Shown here: piece by piece, positions 1-11,711 of the stretch
How positions within the stretch are numbered: position 1 is the first letter of the stretch
Layout: every line of letters begins with the position of its first letter
Source: Bimuria novae-zelandiae CBS 107.79
Taxonomy: Eukaryota; Ascomycota; Dothideomycetes; Pleosporales; Didymosphaeriaceae
Length of the DNA stretch: 64,000 bases
Reading direction: 5' to 3'
Assembly: GCA_010015655.1 (NCBI GenBank)
Contig: ML976686.1
Coordinates: 222,190-286,189, forward strand
Notes under the pieces: model-generated
What the model was told of the DNA's origin: nothing
The model's database searches: none
The model's input: the letters and a program-made list of their open reading frames with translations, nothing else
Program-made: the position numbers and the translations under genes

Positions 1-2535
1 TGTGGCTGCGGAAAGGACTCCGAGGTTGGCTATTGCCGGAGAACAGCATTCGTACCTCCAAAGGGTTGTGGATGGAAAGGCGTCCGATGATGTGCTATGT
101 GTGTGGTCAGGTTACGCTTGCACGATGTCCTGCATTGCGTTCAGTGACTTGGGAAACGCCCGTCGAGACTGACGAGACATATATGGAGCCGAGATAATCT
201 GACAAGTCAATGTGACTCTGCGCTCCGGAAATATTGGAGACCCTTATGGGCGCTTGAGTGGAGTCCCTGAGTGGGCTGATGGGCTTGCACAGTTGGTCAG
301 GCGTGGCCGGTCGTCGAATGTAGCTTTTGAGCTAACCGCAGGGGGAGTAGCAAGGCACGGGATCTTGGCTCGACTCAACACTGGAAGGAGCGGGTCACGT
401 CCAGGTGTAAACGGGACAGCAATATATCGTCCTCGCCTGGAAGCGGTTCCAGATGGTATCCAGACTATAGACAGTAGGGTAGGCTGCATCGATACTGGGT
501 ACAAGTAGCATTGCAGGCTCCAGCTGGATTCTAGCGTAGGCCGGGCTATCCATGAGGGTACAATACTGAAAAATCGTATGGCGGCTGCGCTGACTGCATA
601 CCCAAGAGACGCCAGTGTATAAGGTGAGCTAACGTCCTGCGCACGGGTTTCCATGGAGCTTCTACATGCCGCCATCGAACTTTTCCATCTTCTGTCAATC
701 TTCCACCAGCGAAGATCAATTGCGACGAACTGTTCGCGTTGAACAAACGGCGTTATGCGAGGTCATGGCTGGCACATGGTGGCGTGATAGGCTGGCACAT
801 GGTGGCGTGATAGGCTGGTATGAAGCTGGCAGGCTGTAATATGCACCACCAAATTGACCTTGGAGGGGTGGCGGGGCTGGGCTGCTTTGGTGGGGTGAAG
901 GACGGAATACCTGTTTCGGTCGACATCTCGCTTCGCAGGTTCGCGAGACGAGACGCTCCCATGTACGTGCGGGTGCAGATGCCCGTCACTTCTGTTGCGT
1001 TCTGCAGATGATCATCTTTGTTTCGCTGATCGTATCTTTTAATCCAAGGCGCACAGAACGATTTGCGGTTCTTGCTGAGTGAACGCTCCAGCGCCATGGT
1101 TGCGATGGCCCAGAGCCCCTAGCTTTGCAAGAACATCATCATCGGTCCCACAGACGACCGCAGCTAAGCGCATGTATAGTGGTTGCATTGCCGCACTTCT
1201 GCGTGCCCTTGCGTCCCGCAGCATTCTCACACGGTTTGGATGGAGGGCCTAGAAAGTGACGTATGTAGTGGCGAGACTGCACTGCCGTCCTGCGGGAATG
1301 TAAGGGTAGAGTAGATCCTTGACCTTGTGATCCGTTAGAAGCTCCTTGGACGCTGTCTACGTCAGGCGCAAGATTTATTGGAACGATCTTTCGAGGCACT
1401 GGTACAGTTGTAAGGCGGTCATTTGCTTTAGGTTCCAACCCAGTTCGCAGCTCGCAGCTGTGCCGCGCGTCACTGCGGCTTGGTTAGGAGCAGCGCACGT
1501 TCGCCAGTCAACATCAGATAGAACAATGTAACGAACTTGGAATGTTTGGCGGTGTCGCGCAGAACAGACAAAGGTTTATCCGTCGCCACATGTGAGCATT
1601 GATTTGCAAGATCGCTGTTCAGGCACTGCCGAGGACGATCTTTGAAAATGCCCGCTGACAATCATACACATCTTCTTCTATTTTCGGAATCGTCTCCGCC
1701 GGCGCAATTGACTTTAGGGACAAGATCGACAGCAGTAAGGAAAAGCGTTCGGCGCGCCTAGATGACTCCGAAGGGTGGTGCCGGTTGCGCGAATTTCCGC
1801 GTACTGGTATGGCGGTGCATGGTGTGGCAGCCACGATGGCGGATGCTTTCATCAAGCCATGAATCTTACTGCCACCAAAATCCGAGAGTTAAATGTTTGT
1901 CATACGTAATAGTGCCTGAGGCGGAAACAATAGGGGCGCTCTATGGCCGGATGACGGCACTGACGCTGTCGCAGCCTGCACTGCTGGACCGATCATGTGC
2001 TGTACTCATAGTAAACCCACAATTACATCTAGAGCTATGGCCGTAGCGCGAAAATGGACCTTTCGTGTGGGTTCCAGCAGCTGGAACACGCACGCAAGCG
2101 TTGCAAAAGACCAATGATATGTGCGGAAGTTGGTAGAAGCTGACTTTGCTTCTTGCAAAGTCTCTGATGAGTGGTCCCGCTCGTTTTCTTCTGAACGGCT
2201 GTTGCAGTTTCGGCCTGGCTGGCAATGCGCTGGGACGTTCACAGTGTTGGCTTGCAGGCCAAGCGACAAGGGACGAAGCGATCAGCATTTGACAGCAGGC
2301 GGTCCAGGCGTCGACCGGTGTAAGCGGGCGAATCAGACAGAAGACGCACAAACCAGCTTCCCCAGACTGTGAACCGAAGGGGCTAGGTGCATGCGGTCAT
2401 GCGTCGTGAGATGGACAGGCTCGACAGGGCACTGAGAGGTCCTTGGCCTGCCGCACTGCAGTTCCGACTTGAGCTCCTGATGAACTGTCGGTTTCCCCAG
2501 ATTCCACAGTCCGTAAAAGCTGACAATGGGTGACT
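1..2535. other. gene-poor left flank
   Basis: Base composition is near normal and not AT-rich. Open frames here are short, lack recognisable domains and overlap on both strands, so I support no gene. The only local structure is the small tandem repeat at 767-818. Confidence 0.5.
767..818. repeat. 23-bp tandem duplication
   Basis: A 23-bp unit beginning GGCTGGCACATGG occurs twice in perfect tandem (767-789 and 790-812), followed by a six-base partial third copy. No function is evident. Confidence 0.85.
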
Positions 2536-2565
2536 GCATGCAGCATGTAGCATGTAGCATGTAGC
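2536..2565 (+). repeat. short CATGTAG-type microsatellite
   Basis: Imperfect 7-bp repeats related to CATGTAG abut the left end of the hAT-like element. The last eight bases (CATGTAGC, 2558-2565) are the target site duplicated by that insertion. Confidence 0.75.
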
Positions 2566-3130
2566 TAGGGATGTCGGATTACCGTAATTTTCGAGCCATC
2601 CCGGTATTACCGTAATGTCATAATTACGGTAATTACTGGTATTTTGGTACAATCTTGGCACGGTGAATTGAGCCAATCGGTGCCTTTCTCGGCCTAATTA
2701 TCACATATAGAACCAGACGCAATTGAATCTATGTATGCTAGGTACTTTCTAGATCTTTGGGACGCTCTTCATGTACTTGTTCGGCCGGGTAATCGAGCCA
2801 TTGGCCATCATCTTCATGCTCGTCGGCGTCAACTTGTTCGGGCACTTCTAACAGGTCGAAAAACTAAGCATCCTCAGCCGTAATTAAGTTGCGAATGCGC
2901 AGGTTATAATAACAAAACACTAGCTTTTCGACCGGGCATTAACGAGACGATTGCGTACTTTATTATAGAGAAATCCATGCTCGCTCCAGTTACGTTTAGC
3001 TGCTCCCGTCAAAGTCATTTTCCCGGCAGCAATTACCCGCCTTGGCATTACGAGCCATCGATTTCTGTACCGTAATTACCGTAACGCATTACCGTAATAC
3101 CGTAATCGGTAACGGTACGCGGCATCCCTA
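2566..3130 (-). mobile_element. internally deleted hAT element (565 bp)
   Basis: The ends are matching inverted repeats, TAGGGATGTCG on the left and TAGGGATGCCG when the right end is read inward. They are flanked by a perfect 8-bp duplication CATGTAGC (2558-2565 and 3131-3138), the size typical of hAT elements. Many copies of the subterminal motif ATTACCGTAAT lie near both ends, as expected of transposase-binding repeats. On the minus strand around 2760-3010 a broken frame reads KRNWSEHGFLYNKVRNRL and, after a shift, YYNLRIRN. This resembles the C-terminal dimerisation region of hAT transposases, so the copy descends from an autonomous element by internal deletion. Its ends differ from those of the hAT at 17393-20554, so the two are different families. 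Confidence 0.88.
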
Positions 3131-3138
3131 CATGTAGC

Positions 3139-5220
3139 ATGTTGACTGTGACAGAGTTCGTTGGGGTGAGCTAACAATTTCGTGCATCTCGTATCGACAA
3201 CGCGGAGGCAGAAGCTTCCAATGTTGCGCCTGTTTCCGACAGTCGAGACCAGTCTGGAGGACAAGGGAGCTGATGCGGCAGCTCGCCTTTCACAACATCA
3301 CTATCAATTCCGCGGCAGAGGCCAAAGGTATGAAACTCGATCTCGGAAGCCAGAGCAGCACCTGAACCGTGCCCCATTACCCGCTGATGCTGGGGTCTGC
3401 ACTTGCTCGCTATTATGATACGAGCTCCGGTGTGGTTGCTCGTGGGCCATATTAATTGCTGCTTGCGCCGACTCGGCCAGGCCAATCTAGTTGATGAATG
3501 GTTTCCTGCGCAACGAGGTCGGACGGCTCGACAGTACCGCTGTAGGGAAGGTCGAGAGGTGTATTGCATACAGGGCATACGCGACAGTCAAAGCCCGTCA
3601 TGTTCGGTTCGCGATGCCTGGGCCGAGGCTTGTCCGCTTGGAGCTGCACGCTCATCGAGCTTAGAGCTTGTCAGAAAGCCAGCCCATGGGCTGCCGACTT
3701 CCGCGGCATCGACTAGAGTACCGCAGCGATGGGCCGTTGATAGTCGCGATCAGCGAGCGCGAGCTCATCGACAGCGCGAGCTTGTCGCGGTGCTCATCGC
3801 TGCCCTTCGCGGGTCGCCAGCACGTCGCTGCAGTTCGGGATCATATCGGGCGGGCTGGGCGCCAGACCCTTTCGGTGACCAGGATTGCCATCCTTGCACC
3901 GGCGCGCATGCTGTAAACGTCGTTCGACGACGACGAGGACGCGCTGCCGTACTGAGAACTGAACATGGACCCGACCCGAACGCTGCGCCAAACGGCGTCC
4001 TGCAGGCCGAAGAGACCGCCAGCGGCGTTAGAGCCCTGCCGCTCGCGAACTAGGGTCCCGCTGCGTCCTCTGTCATGCAACAGCGCGAGCGCGACCTGAC
4101 TGGATGGGTGACGAGTACCGGCGCTGGGGGATCTTCTCTCATGAGTACAACGGGCGAGCGAACGCCTCCGATTCCAGCCGTTGTTGCGCGCAGACTCTCG
4201 ACTCACAGTTCGTGCTCTACGGGCTTTGTACCTTTTGCTCACCCTCGTTACCCCGTACTCCCCCAAGTCAGCGTTGGCGGGGACTGGTTTGTGCGCCGTT
4301 CGCTCCCCCAGATTTGGCATTCTACGCGTGGCCAATCACACCGGCCGATTCCGAGAGCTTGCACCTCCGCTGTAGCTCACACAGTCTGGCCTGGCGGCTT
4401 CGTAACGGGCCCATTCAAAGGTCCCGGCGGCCAACGGCAGTATCGCTGGTTACAAAACCAGACCCAGGCGAGGCTGGCACGCAGCAACGGCGCTGTCCAA
4501 CGTTCTGTGCGGCGCTGCCAGCATCATCCTCTCGCGGCTCCACGAATGCTTGCATCGCACCGGGACTTTGCCCTAGGTCGTGGAATCGCTCGTCCCTACG
4601 CTTGTCAGTTGGACTTCTGACCAGTTGCTTTCGCACCAGTTTGTAGCCTTCTCTTCCAGTCCGCTCCGTTGCTAGCCAGGACGTCCGCCCATCCATCTCT
4701 TGACCTTGATCCTCAGCGCCAGCCTTCTGCCGCCCAACGGGCTGTCGATTCCGTTTTACCTTTGGAGTGCACTGCTGTCGGCCTGTTGCAGCTGTTTACG
4801 CTGAGGCCATTGACTGTACCCTGTGGTGCTGACGACCGTAGTTGGCCCGCCGGTGCTTCGAGGCCGACTGCACCGCGCACACAGTCGGGACGTGTGGGTG
4901 TGAGAGGTGCGTCTTCTCCCTCTTCTCAGCCCGCGATTTAAAAGTTTCCGCTGACGTAGGTATGTTGTGGCAGCAACAGCGTCCTTGTCCAGGACAGTCC
5001 GTCCTTTGTTTACGCAGCAGCTCACCTGCTCCCGTCGCAGCTTCCCCACCAGCTCAGCAAGCGCCTGCCTCAGGTCGCACCGCAACACCCCGCACCCTAG
5101 AGCCTCTTTACAGGAGTGTCTTGCAGGCAAGCCACCGGCCCGCCCTCTGTGGACGCTCGCGGACGATTACAGCGTCTCGGACCACGGCTTGAGGTAACAC
5201 CAGGCCCGTAGCTGTTGAGC
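3139..5220. other. intergenic / upstream region of the zinc-finger gene
   Basis: No domain-bearing frame was found. The last 1.5 kb is C/T-rich on the plus strand and precedes the transcription-factor gene, so it probably holds its promoter and a long 5' leader. An open frame of 216 codons at 3403-4053 has no recognisable domain and an atypical composition. Confidence 0.4.
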
Positions 5221-8200
5221 ATGCCCAGCGAGGCCGACACAGGCACCATGGGTCCTTCGGCTGTCTCCAGCAATGGCTCGAGCGTTGCCAACAGCAGCAA
5301 TTGTACGCTACCTGTGCCAATTGCCCTTGATGTGTGACTGACAACAGCATCCAAGCCGCAGCTTCCGCCCAAACCGCCAAACCCGATGCCGCGCAGAACA
5401 CGAACAGCACGTCCTTCCCTCCACCGAAGACCGACAAGCCGCGGCCGCACGTATGCGGAACATGCCAGCGCTCCTTTGCCCGCCTCGAGCATCTCAAGCG
5501 GCACGAGCGATCACATACCAAAGAGAAGCCGTTCGAATGCCCGCAGTGCACGCGATGCTTTGCGCGGCGGGACCTGCTGTTGCGGCATCAACAGAAGCTG
5601 CATCAGCAGGGCGCGACTTCCTCGCGTCCGCGCACCGGTCGGAGGGAAAGCACGACCGGGCTGCCTCCCAACAGCACCGGCAGGGTGCGGAAGAACTCGG
5701 TTGCAAGCAGTGTGGGCGGCCCCTCAGCCATCAATCCCTCGATGAGGCCGCGAGCCAACACCATCAGCCATGTTGATCCCGTTGCGCTAAACAGCCTCCT
5801 CGCATCCCACAACGCCTCCCTTGACCGCGGCGGTCATCCTGGTCATTCACACCATGCGAGTCTGTCCGGTATGGGAGGGCCCAACCCATACGATTTCAGA
5901 GGCATGTCGAGCGTTGTGGGTGGACATGGGCAGCACCACGGCCTACCGAAGCTCGACACTCATCTTGGCTTCGGCATGGGCGGCGGACTGCGGACTGCGC
6001 CTATACCAGGCTTTGGACCAGATGAATTCGATATGGATAAACTTTTTGGGCCTTCAGGCTCGACGATCAATCCAAACCAGTTGCATCATTTCAACGCGGG
6101 CATGGGCAACATGCAGTCGCCCTTCAATCTCTTCGGAAACCCGTTTGCACCGAATGCTATCGAAGAAGACGACATCGCTTGGAGTGCTGGCCTAGACAGC
6201 TCGATGATGTTTCCAGGACCCAACGATGCTGTAGCCGACGGATCGTCCCCATCGGCGATAAGCACCACCAGCCAGAGTGGTTTCAGCGAAGTCATGGTCG
6301 ATGGCTCTGGACAGTCCACAACTGCGCCCATGTGGCACCAGCCATTAGTCACGCACACAAGCATCAATTCCGCGGGCTACTCGCTGGATGCTATGGCACC
6401 GGTATTTCCGGAGCTCATGATGAACAACAATACAGTGTCCCCTAAGGAGCTGGGAGATCAAGGTGCGCCGGCTGATTTTTACATGTCCACGCCTCCCGCC
6501 TTCTCCATCATGAGCCCTACTGCAGGTATTCCGGGTATGCCGAATCAGTACTTCCAACCTCCGATCACATTCAATTCTGATTCCGGCAGTATATCATCCT
6601 CGCCAATAAACGGTAGCGCCAGGCATAGTTCCGTTACATCTGTATCCAGCGACACCTTGACGGATACCACGAGGCAGGCTTTGGTCTTCAATCTGTCGCA
6701 GGCCCTCGGATTGGGAACATCACAGCGCAAGTTCTCCCAGCCGCACATCAGCTCGCCGCTCTCCGCCACCCCAGGAAAAGCGCCGCAGGTCGCCTCGCTC
6801 CCAAGCACCGCGGATCTGCAGCGTTACGTCAATGCTTATATTCGATACTTCCATCCTCACCTCCCGTTTTTACACATTCCCACCCTTTCATTTGACACGC
6901 CAGCGTACACACATCAGCTCCGCACTGCTGGTAACTTTAATCACGATAGCATGGTCGGTGGCGGGGGTTGCCTGATCTTGGCCATGGCCGCAATAGGCGC
7001 TCTCTATGAATTCGAACACAATGTCGCGAAAGACCTCTTCGAGTATGCCAAGAAGTTGATACTTTACTACCTGGACGAGCGACGTCGAGCTGGCCTTTCG
7101 GCTGCTGTCAATGGGCCTGGCACCATTAACGAGTCTTTAAACAACAAGCCACCATTGTGGCTGGTCCAGGCCATGACACTTAACCTCATATTCGGCCACA
7201 ATTGCGGCGACCAACAAGCTGCAGAAGTTGCAAGCACACATTGTGCGGCTCTTGTTAGCTTAGCAAAAGCTGCTGGCCTTGACCGCACCGCATACGAAGC
7301 GCCCGCTACATCAAGCTCGCCCAAAGATGCCGGCAACGGAGACGTTGAAATGAGTGACGGATCCCAGATGAGCCCGCCTAGCGAGCACGTGGACGAGCAT
7401 GCTCGGTGGATTAGATGGAAGCAAGCCGAAGAGCGCAAACGAACGTATTTTGCCGTTTTCTCCATGTCCGGTCTTCTGGTCTCAGCTTACGCACATCCAC
7501 CGCGAATCCTCAATTCTGAGATTAAGCTTGACCTGCCTTGTGAGGAAGACCTTTGGTCGGTTGATAATGCCCAAGCCTGGGCTGCTATGGGAGGTCCAAT
7601 GATTGCCCAATCCAAAGGACTTTCGTTCAATGCCGCAATGACTTACCTGTTGGAGGCTAGCACCCGACAGCAATCGGAACGATCCCATGGCTCGTATCAG
7701 CAAGCCTTCGGTGGGGATATGTCGATGGGCGACGTTGCTGAAAGCGAGATCCGCCCCAGTACTTTCGGGTGTTATGTGCTCATCAATGCACTTCATGTGT
7801 ACATCTGGGAAACCAGACAACGGCACACCGGACGTCTCTGGAAAACCCACGAGACCGAGGCCATGCACGCACAGGTTGAACCAGCCTTAAAGGCGTGGCA
7901 GTCAGCTTGGAGGGCAAATCCCAATCACAGTATCGAACGACGAAGCCCGTTTGGTCCTTTGTCAGCCGACTGCATACCTTTGTTGGACCTGGCGTACGTA
8001 AGACTTTTCGTCAACCTTAGCCGTGCGAAAGAGCTACTTTGGGGACGAGACTTTGATGGCATGGCTACGGAACTTGCAAGAGGCATTGATGTGGTCGCAC
8101 TCGCAGATGGTACGCCAGAGCGGTCAGAGCCCATGGGCACGAGTTCAACTGATCTGAATAATCCTTCCCCTCACGACATCGATTCGGTGGGTGACTTGAG

Positions 8201-8819
8201 TCCGGGGCAAGCTGGCAAAGGTTTGCAGCCCAATCTGTCTTCGAAGCGAGAGCGGCACCTTCGGAAGGCCGCGTTTTATGCTGCCGACTCTCTCTCAATG
8301 GCCGATCAACTCGGTGCAACTTATGCAGAACTTACCGCAAGAGAACTGCCTAATTCTTCAGCAATGTGCAGCATGGACTGTGCGCAGATCCTTGCGGAGT
8401 GGATTGCTTCCGTCCAAGATCGTGTGGGTCGGTTTTTGGGCGTGCTCGGCAAGGATGAGATTGATTACACCACAGTGCCAGCAATCATGCTGTTGGAGGA
8501 GGAGGATGTTAAGCTGATTCAGAAGATCGCAGACATCATCAATACTGCAGACATGAAGCTCGCTTACGACGTCACCTCCAATGCCATACCCATGTTCGGT
8601 GGACTTTCGAATTTAGGGCATTGTGGATATGGTACTAAGCTGCTCATGGTCACGGCATACATGCTGGAGAAGTCCGCTGTTTGGCCTGGTAAGGATGAAC
8701 TTGTATTAGATTCTGTATATGCTAACTTGTCGGCAGTGACCCATGTAATGGCTCGTGCTCTAGAAGCGCACGCAAATCATCTCAACCAGCGTGCTGAAGC
8801 TTCCGTGGTGCCTCAGTAA
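5221..8819 (+). CDS. C2H2 zinc-finger transcription factor with fungal-specific TF domain
   Basis: A nuclear DNA-binding regulator. Two adjacent C2H2 fingers (first CGTCQRSFARLEHLKRHERS, second beginning FECPQCTRCFARRDLLLRH) lie near the N-terminus and are of the Msn2/ADR1 type. A long Gly/Ser/Asn-rich linker follows, then a fungal-specific transcription-factor domain from about 6790 onward (STADLQRYVNAYIRYFHPHL and the following helices). The architecture resembles AmdX/ADR1-like regulators; the target genes cannot be told. The large frame has no ATG before the fingers. I propose a first exon 5221-5302 (ATGCCCAGCGAG, preceded by an in-frame TAG at 5209) and an intron from 5303 (GTACGC) with branch CTGAC at 5338-5342. 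The acceptor is at 5355 or 5361, both in phase, giving 1181 or 1179 residues. No premature stop is seen. The downstream neighbour is a transposon. Confidence 0.9.
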
Positions 8820-9191
8820 ATACCCTCCCTAACTCAGCAGTGTACAAAAGTTCGATGATCACACGTATTATTATCGCGACGGTTGATACCCATTTGACGG
8901 CCCTTTACGTTCATGATCCTCGACACGAAGTGCACGATACCACTCAGTGACTTGGCGGTACTTCCACGCGAGCCTCCAAGAACACCTATCTTGATAACAT
9001 ATTTGTATTTGTACAAACTTCAGCATCGAACTGTCTTGGGGGCACGAGAGGAGATCACGCACCCGTGCCGCAAGAATATTACCAAGCTCTTCTCTTACTT
9101 GACGGCTATTCGCCGGCGTTGGTCGCCGTCTCATGTGAGAGCTCTTCTGTCTCTTTAGAGTAGTGGACAGCCACCCGGGGCGGTTTTTACC

Positions 9192-9500
9192 TTAGTCCTC
9201 GGCTTCGGGACGCATCTCATTGACATCCTTTCCTACGTCTACAACACTGGGCTTTTCTTTCTTTTGGACCTTTGGCGTGACACCACACTGTGAAAATCAG
9301 ATCACGCAAAGGGCGCCTATATTACGAACGGCGGACACATTGTGCAAGGCTTCGGCCTTAAAGTCTTCAGACATCGACGACCTTACGAGCAATTCATCAT
9401 TCATATCATCTAGGGCAGCAGGTGCTGGTTCGGTTTCCGAACAAGTAGGACAGGCGGAAAAAGTTTTCGGTCCATGTAGTGGTGTGCCAATATCACAAGC
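9192..9500 (-). other. possible two-exon gene end, unrecognised
   Basis: On the minus strand a frame with CPTCSETEPAPAALDDMND reaches a GTAAGG donor (intron 9386-9288, 99 nt, ending TTCACAG). It joins in phase to a highly charged tail ending NEMRPEAED and a TAA at 9194-9192. Codon use looks gene-like, but no family is recognised and upstream exons could not be traced beyond about 9.55 kb. It could be a fragment or chance. Confidence 0.22.
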
Positions 9501-9957
9501 CGGTCACATAAAATATTCTTATCTTCGAGATGCTGTTTTGGTATCCTTTGATCGCTGATCCCGCACTATCCGTGAACCGACAACAGCACAATGAGACGAT
9601 TCCCACCACAGAGCTTCGTCGACTCTCGCGGCTGCAACATGGCAGCTTCCACGCTAAGGCTATCCACTTCCCCCAAAGACCCAGGCCCCATAGCTCGCTA
9701 ATGGGCTGCATCCGTGGAGTGCCGCCGACGAAACTTCGATCGCGCGGGTGACACGCGGTGTGATCGACAACGCTCTGGAAGCGCCCGCAACCGCCGCGAT
9801 CTGTAATAGATCTGGGCAGCTTAGTGCAGGACATGGTAGGATCGCCAAGGGTGTAGTCTGGATCTAAGGATCTCGAGGACTAGTAGAGTGAGGGTCTAGG
9901 TGCGAGCCACGCGACTTGCAATACTCTAGGCGGCCTATGAGGCATTTTGTTACCCTA

Positions 9958-11709
9958 CTGTGGTATCAGGCAAAAGTGAGGTGAGTGGCCCGCGCACAGC
10001 AGGGATGCCTGAGTCAATACAAAACGGACGCCACTAGACAGAAATACCATTAGCTCTATGTAATTTATATAATAATGCGTGTACCTCTGTCGCGTGCTGT
10101 CCACCACAACATTACCACAATGTCTCCTCCATCCACACTAACTTGTCGATACCTCACTCGCGACTAACGCCTCTAGATACGCACTTTACGTCTAGCTAGG
10201 CATACTTACTTATTTATTACTAACCTTTTTAAGATCTTAAAGAAATAAGTTACCTGCGTAATTACTAGCGTACGTGTTACGCTAAAAAAGCGTACTAGTT
10301 ATTTACCCTCCTTTATAAATAAATAAGTAAACTAGCTTAAAGAATTTAATAAATTTTCTGAAGAGGGGAGGTAGATAAGTTTTTTATATTTTATAAAAAG
10401 TTTCTTTACTTACTAGCGCGTTAGTAAATATATAATTTAAAATATTTTATAAAATAAGAGGTATACTTACCGCGTTACTTTTACTAAGCCTCCTTTTACT
10501 AAAAAGAATTGTTAGCTACGCCTTGCGTAGGCAGAAGCTTATGCTAACTAGTCTCTTTAGTAGTAGTATATAATCTTCTAGAGTAACGAAACTTAGGTGA
10601 CTAGTAGCTAGTATTATAAGAAGTAGGTTACTAGGCGCCCTAGAGAGGAACTAGGTCCCTTCTATATCGTTAAAAAGCTACATAAGAAGCATAGCTAGAT
10701 ATTCTAGGGTTACTTCTTAGGTACGACGAAGGGGCCATTAGTATTCTAAGAGAAGGAATAGAAGAGTATTAAAAAAAAAGCTATTATAAAAGAGTTATAC
10801 CTCTTATTTATAGATAGCTACGCCTTAATTTATATTTTTAATTTATATAAAATAGCGCTCCTAGGCACGCTACTATTTATATAATTAAAATATTTTAATT
10901 AAAAAAATTATTTTATTTTTTAGCTAGCGTTCTTATTAGATCTTAACTTAATTAAAATAGTATAAAATAAAATAAAAGATTATATTAAGTAGTATTATCC
11001 TAATCTACCTTAACTTAAGTAACGTATATATAGCTAGTGTTATGAGGCTCTCACACCTTGTTCCGATCCGGGTTAGGGCGGTAAGGTATCGTGGTGCTTC
11101 ACGGATTATTTAGTAGTATAAGTTAATGCGACACTTAGCGCGGCTAGACAATCCAATCTTATAATAAATAAGATAACTATTAGTCTATATAGGAGAACGT
11201 ACTCGCACAGAAGATATATAAGTTAACTACAAGGAAGGAAACAACAATAGGAAAGTCGCCACACTATATACTAGCCTATTCCTTCTTCGTAGTCCCGCCA
11301 AGGCCCTGTAGTCCCAGGGACTTCCCTTTATGCGGGACTTCGTCACGTGACTGCTAACTAAGCTACCCCGCGCCCCGTTAGGTCCTGTTAACTTTGCTAC
11401 TTCGTTAATAATTACTCTCTTAGCGTAATTGTCTGGCTTCTTCATCCTTGTGGGGTTCGTGGTCGTAACAGCTAGCTATATAATATTATATAAGAAGCGT
11501 AAGACTTAATTAAAAATATAATATTTAAAAAGCTTATTAAAAGTATACTAGCTAGATACTAGGCTATAATTAATATATAAGGTAATTATACTAAGTACTA
11601 AAATTTATATATAAAAGAGGACAAGCGTGCGAAATTTACATAGCTTAGCATCTTGGCAACACCCCTGCTGTGCGCGGGCCACTCACCTCACTTTTGCCTG
11701 ATACCACAG
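9958..11709 (+). mobile_element. RIP-degraded Tc1/mariner transposon
   Basis: Perfect 47-bp inverted repeats (9958-10004 and 11663-11709, beginning CTGTGGTATCAGGC) are flanked on both sides by TA (9956-9957, 11710-11711), the Tc1/mariner target. The interior is very rich in TpA. A broken plus-strand frame still shows KGPLVF around 10733-10750 and DLNLIKIV followed by NKIKDYIK around 10943-10985. This corresponds to the SPDLNPIE-containing catalytic region of DD34-type transposases. A Gypsy solo LTR (11038-11470) has inserted inside the transposase relic. Without it the element would be about 1.31 kb. It is dead: stops are frequent throughout. Confidence 0.88.
11038..11470 (-). repeat. Gypsy solo LTR (433 bp)
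   Basis: The reverse complement matches the LTRs of the Gypsy element at 37672-44759, except that about 19 bp of a duplicated GGACTAC-type motif are absent. It has TGTT...AACA ends and a perfect 5-bp duplication GCTAG (11033-11037 and 11471-11475). A lone LTR with intact duplication indicates recombination between the two LTRs of a former full element. Confidence 0.92.
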
Positions 11710-11711
11710 TA

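Noticed and set aside
3403..4053. 216-codon plus-strand open frame
   Set aside because: It has no domain, an irregular Arg/Ala/Cys-rich composition, overlapping frames on other strands and no plausible splice partners; likely chance in GC-rich DNA.
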